This document shows positions 57,739-64,000 of a DNA stretch of 64,000 nucleotides, piece after piece (position 1 is the stretch's first letter; each line of letters begins with the position of its first letter). This stretch comes from Brooklawnia cerclae. GTDB taxonomy: Bacteria; Actinomycetota; Actinomycetes; Propionibacteriales; Propionibacteriaceae. A program made the translations under genes and the position numbers. The notes under the pieces are model-generated. The model saw only the letters and a program-made list of their open reading frames with translations, was not told the origin of the DNA and searched no databases. Location of the stretch: positions 1,178,001 through 1,242,000 of the forward strand of contig NZ_JAAMOZ010000001.1 of NCBI RefSeq assembly GCF_011758645.1, read 5' to 3'.

Positions 57739-59127
57739 TCAGGCGCCGTAGACCACCAGGTCGCCGTGGGACCCCGGCGGCAACGACGCGTCCCACGGGG
57801 TGTCGTCGGAGGTCATCATGAACGCGGGACGACCGGGCAGGCGCACCAGGCAGGGATGCGGGATACCCGATTCGTACGGCGCCTGGACGCGTCCGATCCG
57901 GGACATGTCCAGACGGTAGACGGGGTAGTCCCGCGCCTTGGCATCGGACGCCAGCAGCAGCGGCTCCCCGCGCTCGCGGACGAACAGCGTCCCCTCGGTC
58001 TGGAGGTGCATCGTGTCGGCCCCGATCCGGTCGAAGGCGGCGTGCGGGTCGTCGGCGCGGCGCCTGGCCAGCGCGGGCCGGAACTCGAACTCGGGGACGA
58101 AGCGCCAGCATTCGGTGAATCCGACGTAGTCGTAGCCGGCGTAGCGGGTGAGCGACGGGTCCCAGCAGGAGACGTCGGTCGGAAGCGGGAAGGGTTCGGC
58201 GTCGACCACCTGGACGCCGGGGCCGGGCAGACCGGGCAGCGCGGCCCGCCGGACGAGGACCTGCGGATCGGCCGGATCGAACGTGCCCCAGGTGGAGACG
58301 ATGGCGTCGGCGCCCTCGTCCTGGACGATCAACTGCCCGGCGTGGTCGCCGACGATCAGCCCGTCGCGGGCGAAGAAGACGGCCGCCTCCGGTGAAGGAT
58401 CGAGCGGGTTCGCCGGGTCGATGGAGAACAGTCCCCAGTGGGCGCACGTGACGTCGCCGGGTCCGGCGCAGGTGAAGGTCACCAGGACGCGTCCCTCGCG
58501 CAGCACCGCGGCCCCGAACGCGTCGGTCACCAACTGGGGATCGCGCAGCCCCACGTGGCCGAAGGCCCCGGCGGCCGCCGAAGCGACCTCGGCCCAGGCG
58601 TAGGTCAGAGTCGAGACGACATCGGCCCGGCGGAGATCGCCGAAGAGGTCGGCGGGAACCTGGGTCTGCGCCGTGGGACGAGTCCCGTCCCACACGGTCG
58701 CCGTCGTGCCGGTCAGGGTTAGTGTCGCGGTGCCGGAGGGCAGCGGCGAGTCCGCGAGCACCGCGGAGCCGGGTGCCCACCCGGCGCGCAGGACGAGCCG
58801 GGCGCCCTCGACACCGCAGAGCAGGGCCGCGTCATCGGGGCCGACCAGGCCGAAGCGTGCCTGCGGACCCAGCCCTTCTGCTCGGACGCTGAGGTGCGCC
58901 GCGACCGGCCCCACGTCGGTGAGCGTCAGCTCGCCGGCGGGAACGTCGCGGGCGGTGACCTGGACGAGGGCGTCGGGGAGCAGATCGAACGGACGCGTGG
59001 CCGAGCGCCGCTCCAGGTGCAGGCTGGCGAAGAGCGGGGTCTGGTGCAGCGGCGGCGTCGGTGGCTGCTCGGGAATCGGGCCGGCCTGCGGACGCTCGCG
59101 TCGCAGACCCCCGAATGGCTTGCGCAT
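57739..59127 (-). CDS. Unassigned protein with beta-propeller/glycosidase-like repeats
   Basis: A 462-residue protein I do not recognise. It begins RKPFGGLRRER, followed by a Pro-rich stretch, and then repeats of a strand pattern (VLVTFTCAGPGDVTCAHWG, VFFARDGLIVGDHAGQLIVQ, ADAIVSTWGTFDP) that recalls GH43/GH32-type five-bladed propellers. There is no signal peptide and no obvious catalytic triad. ATG 59127 has TACAGT six bases upstream and no ribosome site. It may be an intracellular carbohydrate-related enzyme; this is a guess from fold appearance. Confidence 0.7.
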   Translation of the reverse strand: MRKPFGGLRRERPQAGPIPEQPPTPPLHQTPLFASLHLERRSATRPFDLLPDALVQVTARDVPAGELTLTDVGPVAAHLSVRAEGLGPQARFGLVGPDDAALLCGVEGARLVLRAGWAPGSAVLADSPLPSGTATLTLTGTTATVWDGTRPTAQTQVPADLFGDLRRADVVSTLTYAWAEVASAAAGAFGHVGLRDPQLVTDAFGAAVLREGRVLVTFTCAGPGDVTCAHWGLFSIDPANPLDPSPEAAVFFARDGLIVGDHAGQLIVQDEGADAIVSTWGTFDPADPQVLVRRAALPGLPGPGVQVVDAEPFPLPTDVSCWDPSLTRYAGYDYVGFTECWRFVPEFEFRPALARRRADDPHAAFDRIGADTMHLQTEGTLFVRERGEPLLLASDAKARDYPVYRLDMSRIGRVQAPYESGIPHPCLVRLPGRPAFMMTSDDTPWDASLPPGSHGDLVVYGA

Positions 59128-59129
59128 GG

Positions 59130-59145
59130 TACGACTGTAGTCGTA
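59130..59145 (-). promoter_or_regulatory. Palindrome over the leaderless promoter of the unassigned gene
   Basis: TACGACT-GT-AGTCGTA is a 16-bp inverted repeat with 7-bp perfect arms. On the minus strand it contains TACAGT (59139-59134), the likely -10, six bases before the ATG at 59127. A repressor bound here would directly block initiation. No regulator gene is adjacent. Confidence 0.5.
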
Positions 59146-59362
59146 GGGGGCGTCAGGGTGACAGGCCGACACGACGGGTGATATCGCCTGTTCTCGCTCC
59201 TCACGTGGCTCTCGGAGGTGGGCGGTCGACGCGGGGTTGCTGCGGGGCCTCCGGCGGACGATCGCACGTCCGGAACCACCGGTTCGGGGGTACGGCCGGT
59301 GGGCCCGTAGACTGGGCCGCACGTGTGCGCACTGTCGATGCGCGTGCCAGAAAGGAATAGTA

Positions 59363-61201
59363 ATGCTCCGCACCCACAACGCCGGGACGCTCCGCGCGTC
59401 CGGAATCGGCACCACCGTGACCCTGGCCGGGTGGGTGGATGCTCGGCGAGACCACGGCGGCGTCGTCTTCGTCGACCTGCGCGATGCCTCGGGCATCGTT
59501 CAGTGCGTGGTGCGGGAGGAACTCGTCGATTCCCTGGGCGCGCACAGATTGCGCAATGAGTTCTGCATCAGCGTCACCGGCGTGGTGGAGGCCCGCTCGG
59601 AGGACACGGTGAACCCGAACATGGCCACCGGCGAGGTCGAGGTGGTGGTGGGCGCCCTCGACGTGCTGAACGCCGCTGCCCCGTTGCCGTTCCCGATCGA
59701 CGAGCGGGTCAACGTCGGTGAGGACGCCCGGCTGAAGTACCGCTATCTCGACCTTCGGCGCCCGCGTCAGGCCGAGGCGCTGCGTCTGCGCTCGCGCGTC
59801 ACCCACACCATCCGGCAGGCGCTGGACAGCCACGATTTCGTCGACATCGAGACACCGACCCTGACGCGCTCGACGCCCGAGGGCGCGCGCGACTTCCTCG
59901 TCCCCGCCCGCTTGCACCCGGGCAAGTGGTACGCGCTTCCCCAGAGCCCCCAGCTGTTCAAGCAGCTGCTGATGGTCGCCGGGCTCGAGCGCTACTACCA
60001 GATCGCGCGCTGCTACCGCGACGAGGACTTCCGCGCCGATCGCCAGCCCGAGTTCACCCAGCTCGACGTCGAGATGAGCTTCGTCGACCAGGAGGACGTG
60101 ATCGCGGTCGCCGAGGACGTCATGGCGGCGGTCTGGAAGCTCATCGACGTGGAACTGCCGCGTCCCATGCCGCGCCTGACCTGGCACGAGGCGATGGACG
60201 ACTACGGCTCGGACAAGCCCGACCTTCGCTTCGGCAACAAGATCCGCGAGGTGACGGCGTTCTTCACCGACACCCCGTTCCGCGTCTTCCAGGCTCCCTA
60301 CGTCGGCTGCGTGGTCATGCCGGGCGGCGCGTCCCTTCCCCGGCGCCAGTTCGACGCCTGGCAGGAGTGGGCCAAGCAGCGCGGTGCCCGGGGGCTGGCC
60401 TACATCACGGTGGGTGCCGACGGAACGCTCGCGGGCCCGGTCGCCAAGAACATCTCGGACGCGGAGAAGGCCGGTATCGCCGAGCAGGCCGGTGCCCAGC
60501 CGGGCGACGCCATCTTCTTCGCCGCGGGCGAGCGGGAATCGTCCCAGGAACTGCTGGGGGCGGCGCGCCTCGAGATCGCCCGGCGCTGCGACCTGATCCC
60601 CGAGGGCTCCTGGGCCTTCTGCTGGGTGGTGGACGCGCCCATGTTCAAGCCCGCCAGCGCGGCGGTCGCCGAGGGCGACGTCGCGGTGGGCAGCGGGAAG
60701 TGGACGGCCGTCCACCACGCGTTCACCTCGCCCAAGCCGGAGTCCATGGACACCTTCGACACCGATCCGGCATCGGCCCTGTCGTACGGGTACGACTTCG
60801 TGTGCAACGGCGTCGAGGTCGGTGGCGGGTCCATCCGTATCCACCGCCGCGACGTGCAGGAGCGGGTGTTCGCGGTGATGGGTATCACGCCCGAGCAGGC
60901 GCAGGAGAAGTTCGGCTTCCTGCTCGATGCCTTCCAGTTCGGCGCGCCCCCGCACGGTGGCATCGCCTGGGGGCTCGACCGGCTCGTCATGCTGCTCGGC
61001 GGGTTCGACACGATCCGCGACGTCATCGCCTTCCCGAAGTCCGGTGGCGGTTTCGACCCGCTGACCCAGGCCCCGGCCACCATCACGGTGCAGCAGCGCC
61101 GCGAGTCGGGGGTCGATTTCAAGCCACAGCCGAAGAAGAAGGACGGCCCGTCCGACGCGAACGGCGCCGAGCGAGCCGGTGAGGGCGCACATGTCGGCTG
61201 A
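59363..61201 (+). CDS. aspS: AspRS, aspartyl-tRNA synthetase (probably non-discriminating)
   Basis: A 612-residue bacterial-type AspRS. The anticodon OB domain has [19 protein letters not shown], in which His31 is the residue reported for non-discriminating AspRS (Leu in the discriminating type). The catalytic motifs are RHRYLDLRR-like [57 protein letters not shown] and [20 protein letters not shown]. The GAD insertion is present. ATG 59363 has AAAGGA upstream. Misacylated Asp-tRNA(Asn) would be repaired by GatCAB, whose B subunit is at the left end. Confidence 0.95.
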   Translation: MLRTHNAGTLRASGIGTTVTLAGWVDARRDHGGVVFVDLRDASGIVQCVVREELVDSLGAHRLRNEFCISVTGVVEARSEDTVNPNMATGEVEVVVGALDVLNAAAPLPFPIDERVNVGEDARLKYRYLDLRRPRQAEALRLRSRVTHTIRQALDSHDFVDIETPTLTRSTPEGARDFLVPARLHPGKWYALPQSPQLFKQLLMVAGLERYYQIARCYRDEDFRADRQPEFTQLDVEMSFVDQEDVIAVAEDVMAAVWKLIDVELPRPMPRLTWHEAMDDYGSDKPDLRFGNKIREVTAFFTDTPFRVFQAPYVGCVVMPGGASLPRRQFDAWQEWAKQRGARGLAYITVGADGTLAGPVAKNISDAEKAGIAEQAGAQPGDAIFFAAGERESSQELLGAARLEIARRCDLIPEGSWAFCWVVDAPMFKPASAAVAEGDVAVGSGKWTAVHHAFTSPKPESMDTFDTDPASALSYGYDFVCNGVEVGGGSIRIHRRDVQERVFAVMGITPEQAQEKFGFLLDAFQFGAPPHGGIAWGLDRLVMLLGGFDTIRDVIAFPKSGGGFDPLTQAPATITVQQRRESGVDFKPQPKKKDGPSDANGAERAGEGAHVG

Positions 61202-61271
61202 GCGGGCCACGGGTCGGGCGGCGTCCCCGCCGTTCACCAACCGGCCACCCGGCGACGCTACGGTCGGCCCC

Positions 61272-62051
61272 ATGACGAGCGAACCGAACTGGGTGGGGTT
61301 GGACGGAGTGGTGAACATGCGCGACCTCGGGGGGCGCACCACCACCGACGGGCGGATCGTACGGTCCCGTGTGGTCCTGCGATCCGACAATCTTCAGGAC
61401 CTTCCGCCCTCCTCGGTGCGGGTGCTGCTGGACGATTACGAGTTGAGTGACGTCGTCGACCTGCGCACCAACCGGGAGCGCAGGCTGTCGGGTCCCTCCC
61501 CGGTCGACTTCCGGGTCAGCGTCCATGCCCTGAGCCTGTACCCCGAGGACGACCCGGACTCGCTCGTCCCTCCCTGGCAGGAGGACCTGGCGACCATCGA
61601 CCCCTACGAGGCGGTGGACTTCGCGCAGGGAATGGCGCGTCACTACCTCGGCTACCTGCGTGTGCGCGGCGACAACGTGATCAGCGCGCTCCGGGTCGTG
61701 TCGCACTCGGCCGGTGCCGTCGTCGTGAACTGTGCCGCCGGCAAGGACCGCACCGGGACGACCTGCGCGGCTCTGCTGCTGACCCTCGGCGTGCCCGGTG
61801 AGCAGGTGGTGGCCGACTACGCCGCCAGCAACGAGCGCGTGCCCGCGATCCTGGAGCGGCTGGGCGAGGGGGCGACCGCGGGCTCGTCCGATCACGAGGT
61901 CGCCGTCAAGGCCCAGTCGACCCCGCCCGAGGTCATGGAGAGCCTCCTCGGATACCTCGACACCGACTTCGGGGGCATCGGCGGCTGGCTCGACCGCTAC
62001 GGGTGGACGCAGGACGACCAGACCCTCTTGGAGACGCGGCTGCTCGGCTGA
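61272..62051 (+). CDS. Tyrosine-protein phosphatase (Y_phosphatase3)
   Basis: A 259-residue phosphatase of the dual-specificity-like type found in actinobacteria, with the P loop VNCAAGKDRTGTT (Cys-x5-Arg). It also has the conserved N-terminal GLDGVVNMRDLGGRTT and VLRSDNLQDLPPSSVRVLLD. It could act on phosphotyrosine proteins or phosphoinositides. ATG 61272 is the start, seven bases after TACGGT (61259-61264), with no ribosome site. The frame is open upstream into the end of aspS. Confidence 0.88.
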   Translation: MTSEPNWVGLDGVVNMRDLGGRTTTDGRIVRSRVVLRSDNLQDLPPSSVRVLLDDYELSDVVDLRTNRERRLSGPSPVDFRVSVHALSLYPEDDPDSLVPPWQEDLATIDPYEAVDFAQGMARHYLGYLRVRGDNVISALRVVSHSAGAVVVNCAAGKDRTGTTCAALLLTLGVPGEQVVADYAASNERVPAILERLGEGATAGSSDHEVAVKAQSTPPEVMESLLGYLDTDFGGIGGWLDRYGWTQDDQTLLETRLLG

Positions 62052-62052
62052 C

Positions 62053-62077
62053 GTTCCTTTCGACAGGCTCAAGGAAC
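62053..62077 (+). terminator. Hairpin after the phosphatase gene
   Basis: GTTCCTT (62053-62059) and AAGGAAC (62071-62077) form a 7-bp stem with an 11-base loop, starting two bases after the phosphatase stop. The loop contains TCGACAGGCTC, the core of the neighbouring repeat array. Confidence 0.5.
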
Positions 62078-62079
62078 GC

Positions 62080-62331
62080 TCGTTGAGCCTGTCGAAACGT
62101 TCGTTGCCCATCGACAGGCTCAGGACCCGCTTGTCGAAACGTTCGTTGAGCTTGTCGAAACGCTCGTTGAGCTTGTCGAAACGTTCGTTGCCCTTCGACA
62201 AGCTCAGGACCCGCTTGTCGAAACGTTCGTTGCCCATCGACAAGCTCAGGACCCGCTTGTCGAAACGTTCGTTGAGCTTGTCGAAACGTTCGTTGCCCTT
62301 CGGCAGGTTCAGGACCCGCTTGTCGAAACGG
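62080..62331. repeat. 252-bp array of twelve 21-bp modules
   Basis: The tract divides exactly into 21-bp modules (A) and 42-bp double modules (B) in the order A-B-A-A-B-B-A-B. A is TCGTTGAGCTTGTCGAAACGT with small variants. B has a first half with TTCGACAAGCTC and a second half with CGCTTGTCGAAACG, an inverted pair that can form a hairpin (up to 10 bp). Twelve core sites thus lie 21 bp apart, two helical turns. It fills the gap between the phosphatase gene and rarA. It is contiguous with no spacers, so it is not CRISPR. Confidence 0.85.
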
Positions 62332-62377
62332 CTTCGGCACAAGCGTGCGTCCCGCTACGTGGGGTAGCGTCGTTGCG

Positions 62378-63751
62378 ATGAGCGAGGACCTGTTCGGCAT
62401 GGTGGACGACACCACCCCGGCGCCCCGAGGGGGGTCGCTGTCGGAGGCCGGCCACGCCCAGCTCCCGCTGGCCGTGCGCATGCGTCCGCGGACCGTCGAC
62501 GAGATCGTCGGCCAGCAGCACCTGCTCGCTCCCGGCTCGCCGCTGCGGCGTCTCGCCGAGGGTACCGGAGCGATGTCGGTGTTCCTGTGGGGGCCTCCGG
62601 GGGTCGGCAAGACGACGATCGCGGCGGTGGTGTCGCATCAGACGAAGCGCCGGTTCGTCGAGATCTCCGCCGTCACTGCGGGGGTCAAGGAGGTACGCGC
62701 CCAACTCGACGCGGCACGGCGCGAGCTGGCCCGAGGCCTGGCCACGGTGCTGTTCGTGGACGAGGTGCACCGCTTCAACAAAGCCCAGCAGGATGTGCTG
62801 CTGCCCGCCGTCGAGAACCGGCTGGTCACCCTGATCGCGGCCACGACCGAGAACCCGAGCTTCAGCGTCATCGCGCCGCTACTGAGCCGTTCCCTCGTCC
62901 TCACCCTGAAGCCCCTGACCGACGACGACCTGACCGTGCTCGTCGAGCGTGCGCTGGCCGACGAGCGTGGGCTCGGGGGACGCTACGAGTTGTCGGACGA
63001 GGCGCGCACGGCCATGCTTGCCATGGCCGGTGGGGACGCACGGCGCGTCCTGACCTATCTGGAGGAGGCGGCGCGCAGTGCCGACGCCACCGCGTCCACG
63101 ACGATCGACCTGGCCACACTGGAGAAGTCGGTCGATCGAGCGGCCGTGCGCTACGACGCGCACGGCGACCAGCACTACGACGTGACGAGCGCGTTCATCA
63201 AATCGGTGCGCGGCTCCGACGTGGATGCCGCCCTTCACTGGCTGGCCAGGATGATCGAGGCGGGGGAGGATCCGAGGTTCATCGCCCGGCGTCTGGTGGT
63301 GCTGGCCAGCGAGGACGTCGGCATGGCCGCGCCCGGGGTGCTGCAGACCTGCGTGGCCGCCGCTCAGGCCGTGCAGCTGATCGGGATGCCCGAGGCCCGG
63401 ATCAATCTCGCGCAGGCGACCATCGCCGCGGCGACGGCACCCAAGTCGAACGCGGTCGTCCTGGCGATCGACGAGGCCATCGCCGACGTCCGGGCGGGAC
63501 GCATCGGACAGGTACCGCCCCACCTGCGCGATGCGCACTACTCGTCCGCCGGCAACTACGGCCACGGGGTGGGCTACAAGTACGCGCACGACTTCCCGCA
63601 CGGGGTGGCGTCCCAGCAGTACCTGCCCGACGAACTGACCGGGCGGCACTACTACCGGCCCACCGACCACGGCAACGAGATGGCGATCGGCGAGCGCCTG
63701 GAGATGATCCGGCGACTGCTCGGAAACCCCGGCGAGCACGAATCCGGCTAG
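62378..63751 (+). CDS. rarA: RarA (MgsA), recombination-factor AAA+ protein
   Basis: A 457-residue AAA+ ATPase related to clamp loaders and RuvB, acting at stalled forks. It has [20 protein letters not shown], Walker [15 protein letters not shown], Walker [16 protein letters not shown] and [17 protein letters not shown]. The C-terminal MgsA domain has [18 protein letters not shown] and [23 protein letters not shown] 62378 has TAGCGT (62365-62370) seven bases upstream, so it is probably leaderless. It lies just after the repeat array. Confidence 0.95.
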   Translation: MSEDLFGMVDDTTPAPRGGSLSEAGHAQLPLAVRMRPRTVDEIVGQQHLLAPGSPLRRLAEGTGAMSVFLWGPPGVGKTTIAAVVSHQTKRRFVEISAVTAGVKEVRAQLDAARRELARGLATVLFVDEVHRFNKAQQDVLLPAVENRLVTLIAATTENPSFSVIAPLLSRSLVLTLKPLTDDDLTVLVERALADERGLGGRYELSDEARTAMLAMAGGDARRVLTYLEEAARSADATASTTIDLATLEKSVDRAAVRYDAHGDQHYDVTSAFIKSVRGSDVDAALHWLARMIEAGEDPRFIARRLVVLASEDVGMAAPGVLQTCVAAAQAVQLIGMPEARINLAQATIAAATAPKSNAVVLAIDEAIADVRAGRIGQVPPHLRDAHYSSAGNYGHGVGYKYAHDFPHGVASQQYLPDELTGRHYYRPTDHGNEMAIGERLEMIRRLLGNPGEHESG

Positions 63752-63816
63752 GGAAGTCGGCCAGCCCGGAGGCTGCCGGGCCGTGCGGATGCCTGAAGTG
63801 ACTACAGTCCTGACGC

Positions 63817-64000
63817 ATGGGTGACGACGAGATCGCACGATTCGACCCGTACGCTGCCGAGAACTCCCCGCGCGCCCGTCCGCTGGAATACCCGGGTGCG
63901 AGGCCGTCCATGTCGGCGTTGATCACCAGGACCGCCGTGTGGCAGATCCGCGCCCGCGACGGTGATCCGCTCGGGTCGCCGAGCCCGAGCGGGCTTCGGC
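63817..64000 (+). CDS. Start of an unidentified protein (truncated by the window)
   Basis: From ATG 63817 the frame stays open to the end, 61 codons. It begins GDDEIARFDPYAAENSP and then has RPLEYPGARPSMSALITR; the rest is outside. TACAGT (63803-63808) lies eight bases upstream, which supports the start by the leaderless pattern of this region. I do not recognise the protein. Confidence 0.55.
   Translation, partial: MGDDEIARFDPYAAENSPRARPLEYPGARPSMSALITRTAVWQIRARDGDPLGSPSPSGLR

Noticed and set aside
62080-62331. CRISPR array
   Set aside because: The modules are contiguous and near-identical with no unique spacers, and no cas gene is near.
61798-62367. Frame through the repeat array giving a 7-residue repeat (SLSLSKR)
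   Set aside because: The 21-bp period keeps all frames open by itself; the same is true on the minus strand. No ribosome site or family match.

Overview
The window is GC-rich actinobacterial chromosome. Gene orders such as yebC-ruvC-ruvA-ruvB, yajC-secD-secF-apt-rel, hisD-C-B-H-A and hisI-trpE-C-B-A-lgt, a bifunctional-type Rel protein, a PriA-like HisA and a likely non-discriminating AspRS beside gatB all fit Actinomycetota. Propionibacteriaceae or a close relative is my guess from gene order only; I could not test it by comparison.

Layout: 1-1443 is the 3' part of gatB. 1536-7316 is hisI-trpE-trpC-trpB-trpA-lgt. 7416-13435 is gltB-gltD behind a GlnR-type box. 13455-20700 is an accessory, somewhat less GC-rich segment: a RelE/Phd toxin-antitoxin pair, a small membrane protein, a truncated VapC remnant, a histidine kinase and LuxR-type response regulator, and, converging on them, a minus-strand set made of a small secreted two-cysteine protein, an ABC ATPase, a membrane-anchored protein and two ABC-2 permeases. 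20949-28587 is mixed metabolism and transport: L-fuconate dehydratase, an MDR oxidoreductase, YccF, MarR+MFS, ArsR+MFS, and an HTH/Clp-N pair. 28728-32243 is dnaE. 32287-34244 holds a membrane protein, YbaK and DUF554. 34335-38896 is hisD-C-B-H-A. 38922-43300 is a GNAT protein, yebC and ruvC-A-B. 43451-50195 is yajC-secD-secF-apt-rel. 50277-53623 is a DUF349 protein, an MBL hydrolase and hisS. 53713-57598 is an FMN riboswitch followed by ribD-ribE-ribBA-ribH. 57739-64000 holds an unassigned protein, aspS, a tyrosine phosphatase, a 252-bp phased repeat array, rarA and the start of a further gene.

How it works together: the his and trp genes seem to be a divided form of the his-trp supercluster seen in other actinobacteria. 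No trpF is present, and the HisA here is PriA-like, so it may serve both pathways. The rib operon is controlled by an FMN riboswitch, and gltBD probably by GlnR.

Recurrent architecture: many genes lack a Shine-Dalgarno sequence and instead have a TANNNT box about 6-8 nt before the start codon, which suggests leaderless transcripts. In four of them a palindrome lies on this core promoter, which looks like direct regulation.

Most worth following up: (i) the secreted-protein/ABC/two-component locus at 14.8-20.7 kb; (ii) an array of exactly twelve 21-bp modules at 62080-62331; (iii) a MITE-like 119-bp element that supplies the last nine codons and the stop of ribH; (iv) palindromic operators laid over leaderless promoters.
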